From positions 12,236 through 19,842 of the forward strand of contig PLKY01000346.1 of assembly GCA_003140785.1 (NCBI GenBank): DNA of 7,607 nucleotides. Reading direction: 5' to 3'. The stretch is from Acidobacteriaceae bacterium. GTDB lineage: Bacteria > Acidobacteriota > Terriglobia > Terriglobales > Acidobacteriaceae. Made by a program: the position numbers and the translations under genes. The notes below the pieces were generated by a model. That model did no database searches. It was not told the DNA's origin and saw only the letters and a program-made list of their open reading frames with translations. Shown piece by piece: positions 1-6,897 of the stretch; positions within the stretch are counted from its first letter, which is position 1, and each line of letters starts with the position of its first letter.

Positions 1-2093
1 AATCCGATCATCTTGACCACCAGGAAATCTCCGAAGGTGAATGCCGCGAATACCACGATCATGATCGCGGCAGCGCTCGTAATCAGGCCTGCAGTTCTGG
101 CCAACCCCTCCGGGATTGCGTCCACCTCACTCAGCCCGCTCCTCCGGGCTTCGAGAACCCGTGCGACCAGAAACACTTCGTAATCCATGCTGAGTCCGAA
201 CACGATGGCAAAGGCAACGATAGGGACGAGGGGGAATACGCTGCCCGTTCCCCCGGGAACTCCCAGCAAGCTGCTACCGTGTCCGTCCTGGAAAACCAGA
301 ACCAACGCTCCGAAGGAAGCCGAAACCGAGAGCAGGTTGAGTATGATCGCCTTGACGGCGGCGAAGAGCGAACGGAACCCGCCCAGAAGCGCGAGGAGCG
401 TTCCTACCACCACCATCGCCGTGACGGGCACAAGGTGGTCGCTGACAATCGTTTGATAATCGGCGTTGAGTGCAGGGATGCCCCCTACCAGCAGTGTGGC
501 GCCAGGCACTCCGGTGAAAGCCGCGGCGCCGGTTTTCCGGAGATCCCGTACCCAGCCGACTTGATCGCGCAGAGAAACCGAAGTCTTGGGTAATACCTCA
601 AGCAGCGCCGCCCGTCCGTCACCGCTTAGAAACGTTCGACGCGTCTCCCTCGAGAGGCTGTTCAGGAAAGACCGGTTGCCCTCCACAATCGTTGTGATCG
701 AGATGACGCGGGCGCAACGAGGGTCGCTTGCGAGCCTCTTGGAGATGCGATCGACCGCATTCCAACCCGCGTCGGTTTGCGCAATCGAATCCGTTGGCAG
801 TTCGACGATCACGCGTAACGATTGCACAACGCCGGCCCGATCCATGTGTTCTAGGGTGTGCAGCGCATGCACCGATTCCGCCGCCTGGGGAAGCCAATCC
901 CCTCGCGGAACACTTGTATCAAGCCGCGTAGCCTGCCAGGCCAGCAGCAGCATGGGGATGCCTGCCAGAAAGATGGCCAGCCACGGATGGGCGACGATTA
1001 CCTTTCCCCATCGCCTCCAGCGATTTTCCACGCGGGCGCCCAGATGCGCATCCAACCGCGGAGTGAAGGGCAACCGGCCGGCGTCAATTCGCGGACCGAG
1101 CAACCCCAGCACCGCCGGAACGAGGGTATTGGTCAGCAACAGACACATTCCCGTCACCAGGAATCCGGCGACACCGAGGGAGCGAATTTCACTGATGGGC
1201 ACCGTCAGGAGGGCTAGAAATCCGATGGCTACCGTCGAGGCTGAAATCAAGAGGGTGCGGGCTGCCTGACGCGCCGCGATGACCGAGGCTGCGGGTCCGG
1301 CGTGCCCGGCGGCAATCGTTTCGCGGAAGCGGCTCACCATGAGAAGCGCGTAGTCGATCCCCAGGCCCAACCCCAGCATGGTAGCCAGATTCTGAACCAG
1401 AATGGACAAGTGAAGGCGCGATGCCAGCAGTCCCGCAATCGCCATAGTGGCCGCGATGGCGAGCTGTCCAATGGCAAGAGGGATCATGGCCGCGATCAAG
1501 CTTCCAAAAGCCAACAGCAAAAGCGCCAGAGTCGCGGGAATCGCCAGGATTTCGCTGTGTTGCACCTCGTCGGCGCTCGCTTTCCGAATGTCGAAATTCA
1601 GTGGAAGCTCGCCCGTCAGTTCGAGCTTCACCGCCGGATAACGGCTCCGCAATCGATCTTCGAGCGCCTTCGCCCTCTCGTGAAGCTTTGGGACGAGCGA
1701 CTCCACCGGACCCTGGGTCGGTTCGAGCCCGATCAGAACAAACGTTCCACCGTCTTTGCCCAGGAAAATCGGATCGCGCAATTCGAGATAGGACACCGCG
1801 GCGGACACACCAGGCTCCTCTTTTAGCCCCGACACAATGGCGCCTAACGCCTGCTCGCCTTCGTCCGAATCCGCGGGCGGCAGTCCCTCAATCACCAGCA
1901 CCGCGCGTTCAACGAACGGCGAACGAAAATGACTGCTCAGCTCCTGCCGGACCGCTTCCGGTTCGCCACCTTCGATGTGGGTTGCCGTCTCCAAATGGCG
2001 CTCGGCGTGAAAAGAGAAGGGAAGAAGCCCAATGACCGCGGCGAAGACCACTCCGGCCACCCAGAGACGGCGCACATGCATGAGAATCATCAT
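1..2093 (-). CDS. MMPL/RND-family membrane transporter, C-terminus beyond the left edge
   Basis: This is a polytopic inner-membrane transporter of the MMPL branch of the RND superfamily, which moves lipids or hydrophobic compounds using the proton gradient. The minus-strand frame is open for 697 codons from the ATG at 2093 to the edge. The two-fold RND plan is visible: an N-terminal membrane helix (about residues 10-27), a soluble domain (about 35-180), a helix block from about 182 to 345, a second initial helix near 365-388, a second soluble domain (about 390-550), then another helix block. Both halves carry the MMPL signature Asp-Tyr pair in a membrane helix: GLGLGIDYALLMVSR with D247-Y248, and FGLSMDYEVFLVAR with D637-Y638. 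These are the expected proton-relay sites. The last helix or two, roughly 40-70 residues, are missing. ATG 2093 is the most upstream start in a run ATG-ATG-ATT-CTC-ATG; no clear Shine-Dalgarno sequence precedes any of them, so the exact start is uncertain. The substrate is unknown. The fatty-acid enzymes nearby make a lipid plausible, but that is inference. Confidence 0.93.
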   Translation of the reverse strand, partial: MMILMHVRRLWVAGVVFAAVIGLLPFSFHAERHLETATHIEGGEPEAVRQELSSHFRSPFVERAVLVIEGLPPADSDEGEQALGAIVSGLKEEPGVSAAVSYLELRDPIFLGKDGGTFVLIGLEPTQGPVESLVPKLHERAKALEDRLRSRYPAVKLELTGELPLNFDIRKASADEVQHSEILAIPATLALLLLAFGSLIAAMIPLAIGQLAIAATMAIAGLLASRLHLSILVQNLATMLGLGLGIDYALLMVSRFRETIAAGHAGPAASVIAARQAARTLLISASTVAIGFLALLTVPISEIRSLGVAGFLVTGMCLLLTNTLVPAVLGLLGPRIDAGRLPFTPRLDAHLGARVENRWRRWGKVIVAHPWLAIFLAGIPMLLLAWQATRLDTSVPRGDWLPQAAESVHALHTLEHMDRAGVVQSLRVIVELPTDSIAQTDAGWNAVDRISKRLASDPRCARVISITTIVEGNRSFLNSLSRETRRTFLSGDGRAALLEVLPKTSVSLRDQVGWVRDLRKTGAAAFTGVPGATLLVGGIPALNADYQTIVSDHLVPVTAMVVVGTLLALLGGFRSLFAAVKAIILNLLSVSASFGALVLVFQDGHGSSLLGVPGGTGSVFPLVPIVAFAIVFGLSMDYEVFLVARVLEARRSGLSEVDAIPEGLARTAGLITSAAAIMIVVFAAFTFGDFLVVKMIG

Positions 2094-2272
2094 GTCAGAC
2101 GAGATGGGCGACCGTGAAGGGGCGACCTTTTTGTGTGGGCTGCAGAAGCCAAAACAGGCGACCCGACGCACAGCCGGTTCGTATAGTGGTAAGGTGCACT
2201 TTCTGAGCGCTTCAGCGATCCAGCCGATGCCGTTGGGCAGGATCGATTGACCTCGTCGGTCGAGGAGGACCC
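2094..2272. other. divergent intergenic spacer between transporter and secreted-protein gene
   Basis: This spacer of 179 bases separates two divergently transcribed genes and should hold both promoters. I see no convincing pair of promoter hexamers on either strand. A TATAGT at 2182-2187 (CTATAC on the other strand) could be a -10 element, but no good -35 lies at the right distance. The right end holds a small dyad and a strong ribosome binding site, described separately. Confidence 0.6.
2251..2268 (+). promoter_or_regulatory. strong ribosome binding site overlapped by a small hairpin
   Basis: GAGGAGG at 2262-2268 is a near-perfect Shine-Dalgarno sequence. It is followed by the four bases ACCC and then ATT at 2273. 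The dyad CCTCG (2251-2255), five-base loop, CGAGG (2261-2265) would pair with the first part of the ribosome binding site. The motif is seen directly. A regulatory role for the hairpin is inference, because a five-base-pair stem can arise by chance in GC-rich DNA. Confidence 0.5.
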
Positions 2273-3052
2273 ATTCGTATACTCGCGCTGTTCGGATTGT
2301 TCGCCGCGATTCAAGTTGGAGCCGCAGACCCCCGCGTAGGCTCCTGGACGCTGGTCTTTGCGCAGTCCAGCCTCAATCCTCCCAATAACCTCTCCGTCAC
2401 CGTACTCCATGATACTGTGCGTATCGTCATGTCCGGAGAGACGCATCTGGACTTTACAGCGAAAAGGGACGGACACGAAACGGCCGTACCAGGCAATCCG
2501 GCGTTCAATCAAGTCGAGTTGCACAGGATCGATAAGAGAGACGCCGAGGTCAAGGAGAAGAAGAACGGCGCTGTCGTGGCGACGGTTCACGAAAAACTTT
2601 CGAGCGATGGGAAAGAGCTAGCTGTCACGACCACGAGCGTAGGCCATGCCGACCAGATCACGGTGTGGGCGCGAAGCGGGGGCAGGAAGTCCGCCCTTGA
2701 CCCACTGGCTGGCGAATGGACGCAGGATCTCAGCAAGACTCGGATGCGGCAGGGACTGCTGCTCAAGATCGACGCGGACGGAAAGGATGGGGTAAGCTTT
2801 TCGGGCGACTTCAGCTACGCTGCCCGCTTTGACGGAAAGCAATACGACCTCAGGAACTCCCGCAACGATACGGTGACGCTTCAACTTGTCAATGCTCAAA
2901 CGGTGGATTCAATTTACCGGCGAGACGATCAGGTGACCGAAAAGGACACGTGGGTGGTCTCCGCCGACGGACAGCAAATGACGTTCACCACCACGGGCAC
3001 ATTCGAGTCCGGCCAACGTGTAACCGAGAAACTGTTATTCAAAAAGCAGTAG
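2273..3052 (+). CDS. predicted secreted two-repeat protein of unknown function, probable ATT start
   Basis: No named function is recognised. Read from ATT 2273 the product is 259 residues. It begins with Met-Arg and a hydrophobic stretch ending ...IQVGAA, a typical short signal peptide with likely cleavage near residue 18, so it should be exported. The mature part is two homologous units of about 115 residues (about 19-133 and 143-258). Both open with Asp-Pro-x-x-Gly-x-Trp-Thr, both have a Ser-Gly followed by a Phe-x-Ala-(Lys/Arg) strand and Asp-Gly, and both end with Ser-(Ser/Ala)-Asp-Gly and a Thr-rich strand. The pattern suggests small lipocalin-like beta barrels or sandwiches; the fold is inference. 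No cysteine is present. The frame is open from the TGA at 2204 and contains no ATG, GTG or TTG before TTG 2297. Starting there would cut off most of the signal peptide and leave no ribosome binding site, whereas ATT 2273 lies just after GAGGAGG. CTG 2288 is a less likely alternative. The gene converges on the FAAL fusion with a four-base gap. Confidence 0.82.
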   Translation: MRILALFGLFAAIQVGAADPRVGSWTLVFAQSSLNPPNNLSVTVLHDTVRIVMSGETHLDFTAKRDGHETAVPGNPAFNQVELHRIDKRDAEVKEKKNGAVVATVHEKLSSDGKELAVTTTSVGHADQITVWARSGGRKSALDPLAGEWTQDLSKTRMRQGLLLKIDADGKDGVSFSGDFSYAARFDGKQYDLRNSRNDTVTLQLVNAQTVDSIYRRDDQVTEKDTWVVSADGQQMTFTTTGTFESGQRVTEKLLFKKQ

Positions 3053-3068
3053 CGGATCACGCGTCCGC
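3041..3068 (-). terminator. possible weak terminator for the FAAL-reductase gene
   Basis: Read on the minus strand, GCGGA (3068-3064), a seven-base loop and TCCGC (3056-3052) form a five-base-pair stem that includes the FAAL gene's stop codon. It is followed by six bases and then five T residues (3045-3041). This resembles a short Rho-independent terminator, but the stem is short and the T tract is set back. It also overlaps the end of the convergent gene. Confidence is low. Confidence 0.28.
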
Positions 3069-6000
3069 CTGTACGGCATCCGTCAAGCTCAGATCGATGG
3101 CCGGCGGTGGCGCGGGTTGGTGCTCACGAGCCGCGACCGAAATGATCCCCTTGCGATGCATGAATTTCAGAATGCCGTTGACCGTATCTTCGAGCGACGG
3201 ATCTGGCTTGCCCCACTCTGAGGCATCGCGGGCCTTTTGATAAGTGGAATTGTCATAGCGCTTGAACTCCATCGCCGTGATGTTGTCGACGGAGCCCACG
3301 AGAAAATCCAGCAGCGGAAAGAGAAGATCTTCCTTCCGGCATCTGCGGATCAACTCGGGAACGAATTCTTTAAGGCTGAATATTTCGAATTGCCGCCCGG
3401 TCGACTTGGTAATGAGACCGGTGATATCCAGCATGTTTGCATAATCGTCCCGCACCACATGGTAAGTTTTGTTCTCTGTGCCGGGAGTGGTGGAGATCGC
3501 AACGATGTTATTCGCCACAATGTCCGCGGGAACAAAACTCACCTGGTTCAGAGCATCGACCCCAATGCCGTGATTCACCATGAACGCAACTAAGCGAACG
3601 GCGATATCGAAGTTATTGCCTCCGCCGGTAACCGAAGGACTCACGAGAGCGGGACGGAAGATGCGCACGGAAAGTCCCTTGCTGCGCGCGTCCGCGACCA
3701 CCTGCTCCGCTACCCATTTGGATTGGCTGTACCCGAAATCGAGAAGCTCCATATTCTCGTTCATGTCGGTCTCGTACAGGACGCTTTTGACGGCCCAGCC
3801 AAACACGAAGGTAGTCGAGACGTAGTTGAACTCCTTGGGGCGACCCTCGAACGCGAGCCGCAAGACCTCATTCGTTCCCAGCACGTTCGCATCGCGCATC
3901 CGGTCGTAATTGAACAGGTAGTTCACGGTAGCACCGTTGTGGAACACCGCGTCCATTTGCGTGGCCAGGAAATCCCAGGCGTCCTGCGTCAGACCCAGAT
4001 TCGGCTGCCCGAGATCGCCACAAACGGGAATCACGCGAGTGTCGAACATTTGCATGAGACCGACATTGCACGGCCCCATCGATTCCATCGCTGCTTTTAG
4101 TCTTTGCCTGCCCTGATCCGCGTTGGAAGCCCTGACGAGAACATGAATTTTGGCCTGAGTCTGATCGAGCAGGCTTTTCATGAGGAACGGTCCGATGAAA
4201 CCCGTGCCCCCCGTTAGTAGTACATGATTCAGTATCGATATCTCGGGCACGGGCGCATGCGTAGGAGGCGCGAAGACGAGCTGCCTATCATTGCTCATCA
4301 ACTGTATCTCCGCCGCGCGCTGTTCTTCACGGAACGCCGCCAGAGAATGACGTAGCATATCCAGCGCCTCTTCGGGGGCGCTCTCCAACTGCTCGGCCAG
4401 TTGAAACAGCTCGGCCACGCTTACTCGCTGAATGACACCGATATCGACCTGCCTCGCCAGCATCTCAGCGCCCTTGTCCTTGAGCAGCTCCTTGAGCTCA
4501 TGCATGAACACGACAAGATCAAGGGAATCCAGCCCAGCTTCGACGAGGTTGTAAGATTCCAGGCCAGTCAGGTTGTACCTGGCCTTCAATGCGTCGAAGG
4601 ATGACTGGATACCCGAACCGCACGCACAGGCGCCTGCATCCTTCTCCCGGGAGAATTCGGACAGCACGGTAAACTGACCGTCCAGCCACATCTGCTTGGT
4701 CCGATGGCGCATGATCTTGCCTGAACTGGTTCTCGGGATCGCACGAGGCGCAATGAAGCAGATCAACGCCACTTCCACGTTGAGATAATTCCTGACCGCA
4801 GAGGCAATCTTTCGTGCGTCGGGAATTGCATTCGGGTTTTTCACTTCGGCCACGATGGCCAGCGCAGGCTCGCGGTCTTCGTGAATCTGGAACGCGGCGA
4901 CGCAACTCGACCGGATCAGGCCGGACGCTCTCTCAACAACGTTTTCAATGTCCTGCGGGTAATAGTTTTGCCCGCGAAGGATAATCATGTCCTTAATGCG
5001 GCCGCAAACAAAGAGTTCGCCGTCGTGGACAAATCCCATATCGCCGGTCCGAAGGTAGCCGTCGTCATAGGGGCTGTCGTCCACGAGCCGCGCATGAAAC
5101 TGCTTCAGCGTCAGCTCTGGATTCTTCCAGTAACCAAGGCACTTACCACTTCCCGAGATCCAGATTTCGCCGAGTTGGCCATCCTTCAAGGCGACGTGCT
5201 GTTCGGGATCCACGATCTTGACGTCGAGTCCTGGGAGCGGAATGCCGCAGCTGACAATCTGCATGGCTGCGTCGATCTCGGAGACCTCGGTCGTCATGCG
5301 AGCCTTGCCCAGCGCGAGGGCGCGCTTGTTGACCGAAACAATATTGCGGCCGCCTAGTGAAACTGCCAGCGTATTCTCGGCCAGCCCGAAGGCAGCGTAG
5401 AAGCTCTCTGACTTGAGTCCGTAGGGCTGAAATGTCTCAAGAAATCGTGTGTAAGTATCCGGCTTCACGGGTTCCGCTGCGACCATCAACACTTGCAGCG
5501 AACTCAAATCGCAGTCTTCCAGGCTCTCCCGAGAAAGCCTTCCGGCACGCAGGCAATAGTCGTAAGCAAAGTTAGGGGCAGCTGTCGCAGTAGCCCGATA
5601 GGTTGTGATCGTGTCGAACCACAGGGCCGGCCGTTGAATGAAGTCCATCGAAGCGAAGCCGTACGTCGTGCCCCCTCGCAGCGCGGGATAAATGTAGCAC
5701 CCGATCAGACCCATGTCGTGGTACTGCGGAAGCCACGATACAACGACCGGATCGGCATGGTCGATCACGAGCCGAAAGGTATGCAGGATGTTTTCGTGCG
5801 TCACCATCACGCCCTTGGGCTCCATCGTCGAGCCCGACGTGTACTGCAGAAACAGAATCTTCGACACATCGGCAAAAGGTGCGTCCGAAATCGTATCCAC
5901 AAAGTCTTCGGTGACAATCCAGGGAAGACCGGAAATGTAGTCCACGTCGACGCCGGACGCCGAGACGCCGCTTCTGGCGAGATTGGTCTTCAAGGATGCG

Positions 6001-6368
6001 TGGTAGTCCTTACTCGTCAGAATCCCGGTCGCCTGGCAATCCTTCGCGATGTGGACCATTTTGTACAGGGCGCTCTGGAATCCGCGAGAGCTGGGAGGAT
6101 AAACAGGCACGGGGATCAATCCAGCGCGCACGCAACCGAAAAACGCACAGATCATTTCCAGCCCCGGCGGGTAGGCGAGCAGAAGCCGGTCCTCCGCCGC
6201 GAAACGCCGCTCTCTGCGCAGGTGCCCGGCAATCGCCTTCGTCCGTTGGAGGAACGATGCGTAGGAATAGCTTTCGATCGGACTGCCGTTCAGGTCAAGG
6301 TACGAATAGAGGAGTTTGTGCGGCTGCTTGTCCACCAGCCGGTCTAATTGATCCAAAATCGACGCCAT
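3057..6368 (-). CDS. fatty acyl-AMP ligase - acyl carrier - thioester reductase fusion
   Basis: This 1103-residue multidomain enzyme is predicted to activate a free fatty acid with ATP, load it onto its own carrier domain, and release it reductively with NAD(P)H as an aldehyde or alcohol. Residues 1 to about 575 are an adenylating domain: the phosphate-binding loop YTSGSTMEPKG (176-186), WLPQYHDMGLIG (212-223), RTGDMGF (440-446), RIKDMIILRGQNYYPQDIE (457-475) and the A10 lysine K551 in SSGKIMR. The YHDMGLIG and GQNYYPQDIE forms, and the inserted stretch before VSCGIPLPG (about 345-380), mark it as FAAL-type rather than acyl-CoA ligase. A carrier domain follows (about 585-660) with phosphopantetheine-site S615 in AGLDSLD. 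A Rossmann reductase of the Lys2/NRPS-terminal type occupies about 712-1075: TGGTGFIG (719-726), HNGATVNY (810-817), STTFVFG (851-857) and catalytic Y880/K884 in YSQSK. No ketosynthase or condensation domain is present. An in-frame TAA nine bases upstream fixes ATG 6368 as the earliest start, but its ribosome binding site is weak (GAAGGG about 15 bases away). Substrate chain and final oxidation state cannot be read from sequence. Confidence 0.95.
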   Translation of the reverse strand: MASILDQLDRLVDKQPHKLLYSYLDLNGSPIESYSYASFLQRTKAIAGHLRRERRFAAEDRLLLAYPPGLEMICAFFGCVRAGLIPVPVYPPSSRGFQSALYKMVHIAKDCQATGILTSKDYHASLKTNLARSGVSASGVDVDYISGLPWIVTEDFVDTISDAPFADVSKILFLQYTSGSTMEPKGVMVTHENILHTFRLVIDHADPVVVSWLPQYHDMGLIGCYIYPALRGGTTYGFASMDFIQRPALWFDTITTYRATATAAPNFAYDYCLRAGRLSRESLEDCDLSSLQVLMVAAEPVKPDTYTRFLETFQPYGLKSESFYAAFGLAENTLAVSLGGRNIVSVNKRALALGKARMTTEVSEIDAAMQIVSCGIPLPGLDVKIVDPEQHVALKDGQLGEIWISGSGKCLGYWKNPELTLKQFHARLVDDSPYDDGYLRTGDMGFVHDGELFVCGRIKDMIILRGQNYYPQDIENVVERASGLIRSSCVAAFQIHEDREPALAIVAEVKNPNAIPDARKIASAVRNYLNVEVALICFIAPRAIPRTSSGKIMRHRTKQMWLDGQFTVLSEFSREKDAGACACGSGIQSSFDALKARYNLTGLESYNLVEAGLDSLDLVVFMHELKELLKDKGAEMLARQVDIGVIQRVSVAELFQLAEQLESAPEEALDMLRHSLAAFREEQRAAEIQLMSNDRQLVFAPPTHAPVPEISILNHVLLTGGTGFIGPFLMKSLLDQTQAKIHVLVRASNADQGRQRLKAAMESMGPCNVGLMQMFDTRVIPVCGDLGQPNLGLTQDAWDFLATQMDAVFHNGATVNYLFNYDRMRDANVLGTNEVLRLAFEGRPKEFNYVSTTFVFGWAVKSVLYETDMNENMELLDFGYSQSKWVAEQVVADARSKGLSVRIFRPALVSPSVTGGGNNFDIAVRLVAFMVNHGIGVDALNQVSFVPADIVANNIVAISTTPGTENKTYHVVRDDYANMLDITGLITKSTGRQFEIFSLKEFVPELIRRCRKEDLLFPLLDFLVGSVDNITAMEFKRYDNSTYQKARDASEWGKPDPSLEDTVNGILKFMHRKGIISVAAREHQPAPPPAIDLSLTDAVQADA

Positions 6369-6487
6369 AAGCGATTAGAGATACCCTTCGAGGTGGAATG
6401 GGAAGCTCAGTACGTGCGGATTACTAAAAGCCTTGCTGCTACCCGTGCCATGGTGCAGTAAAGTGCGACTGAGTCTCGGGGTGCGGA

Positions 6488-6516
6488 ATTAAAGTGTAAG
6501 CCGACTCTGAGAACAA
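6488..6516 (-). promoter_or_regulatory. candidate promoter of the FAAL-reductase gene
   Basis: On the minus strand, TTGTTC (6516-6511) is followed by a 17-base spacer and TTTAAT (6493-6488). The -10 matches the sigma-70 consensus at five of six positions and the -35 at three of six. Transcription would start near 6481, giving a leader of about 110 bases. The GACTGAGTC palindrome sits just inside the transcript. This is a pattern match only. Confidence 0.35.
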
Positions 6517-6649
6517 AGGCAATTATCCACTCCGCGCCCACGCGTCGCTCTGTCCGGGTCGGGGTAAGTCTCCCATCACGGCCGAGCCAGGCGGCGAGGA
6601 AGTCGTGCAGGGCTCCGCTGGGCGTCTGTCGCTCCCGTCAAAGCATCCT

Positions 6650-6669
6650 CGATTGGATACGATCAATCG
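6650..6669. promoter_or_regulatory. inverted repeat CGATTG-N8-CAATCG, possible operator
   Basis: Two perfect six-base arms are separated by eight bases, lying between the two candidate promoters. The spacing fits a dimeric repressor site, but the arms alone could occur by chance and no regulator gene is in the window. Confidence 0.25.
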
Positions 6670-6720
6670 CTCTATGTTAGCAGAGCTAGGAAGCATTGCA
6701 ACAGCTTCTCGCTTCCAGCA

Positions 6721-6734
6721 GTGAGACGTGTCAC
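6721..6734. promoter_or_regulatory. near-palindrome GTGAGACGTGTCAC, possible operator
   Basis: The 14-base site reads GTGA-x-ACGT-x-TCAC, with twelve of fourteen positions symmetric. It ends 25 bases before the candidate -35 of the desaturase promoter. Such symmetric sites are typical of dimeric repressors or activators (for example TetR or FadR types). No binding protein can be named from this window. Confidence 0.33.
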
Positions 6735-6759
6735 TCTGGTATGTCTAACCAAAATGCCC

Positions 6760-6789
6760 TTGATTCCCTCTAATTCTTCGCGCTACTAT
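6760..6789 (+). promoter_or_regulatory. candidate promoter of the desaturase gene
   Basis: TTGATT (6760-6765), an 18-base spacer and TACTAT (6784-6789) each match four of six positions of the sigma-70 consensus. Transcription would start near 6796, giving a leader of about 100 bases. Moderate to low confidence. Confidence 0.33.
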
Positions 6790-6851
6790 CAGCTTTCGAC
6801 GCCGTTGGCGAGGGCGAAAAGACCCGCTCCTGCCCTGCGAAATCGATGCTA

Positions 6852-6873
6852 CCGACCGGGATGGGCAGGTCGG
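6852..6873 (+). promoter_or_regulatory. leader hairpin upstream of the desaturase ribosome binding site
   Basis: CCGACC (6852-6857) and GGTCGG (6868-6873) can form a GC-rich six-base-pair stem with a ten-base loop. It ends 12 bases before the ribosome binding site, within the predicted leader. It has no T tract, so it is not an ordinary terminator. Any effect on translation is inference. Confidence 0.3.
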
Positions 6874-6885
6874 CCTACAATGACC

Positions 6886-6892
6886 GAGGAGG
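6886..6892 (+). promoter_or_regulatory. ribosome binding site that fixes the desaturase start
   Basis: GAGGAGG is followed by the five-base spacer CACCG and ATG 6898. An in-frame ATG at 6880 lies just upstream of this site and lacks its own ribosome binding site, so 6898 is preferred. Confidence 0.8.
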
Positions 6893-6897
6893 CACCG

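Larger units (their letters stand above)
6369..6897. other. 529-base divergent control region, no gene seen
   Basis: This non-coding gap lies between the divergently transcribed FAAL-reductase and desaturase genes. I find no convincing coding frame, tRNA or other RNA gene. It holds one promoter-like hexamer pair on each strand, a near-palindrome at 6721-6734, a CGATTG-N8-CAATCG dyad at 6650-6669, a short palindrome GACTGAGTC at 6467-6475, and a repeated TAAAGTG (6458-6464 and 6490-6496). The length and number of symmetric elements fit a shared regulatory region for both genes, but that is inference. Confidence 0.7.

Noticed and set aside
586..1826. Open frames of 227 and 174 residues on the plus strand opposite the MMPL gene
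   Set aside because: The minus-strand frame carries clear MMPL helices and signature motifs throughout; these frames are low-complexity shadows.
2182..2187. TATAGT as a -10 promoter element
   Set aside because: No acceptable -35 hexamer lies 16-18 bases upstream on either strand.
2170..2250. tRNA-like string TTCGTATAGTGGTAAGG resembling a D-arm
   Set aside because: No complementary acceptor arm and no GTTCGA-type T-loop follow at the proper distance, so no cloverleaf forms.
2090..2590. Minus-strand frame of 166 residues ending at the MMPL start
   Set aside because: It overlaps the secreted-protein gene antisense and crosses the spacer; no domain or ribosome binding site supports it.
5493..6347. 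Long open frame on the plus strand opposite the FAAL domain (284 residues)
   Set aside because: It lies wholly opposite conserved FAAL motifs, and its translation is rich in Arg and lacks any recognisable domain. It is a GC-rich antisense shadow.
6689..6716. Inverted repeat GGAAGC...GCTTCC in the divergent region
   Set aside because: The loop is 16 bases, an alternative GAAGC/GCTTC pairing competes, and no T tract follows; it is likely chance.
6880..6882. ATG 6880 as the desaturase start
   Set aside because: It is in frame but lies upstream of the strong GAGGAGG, which is correctly spaced for ATG 6898.
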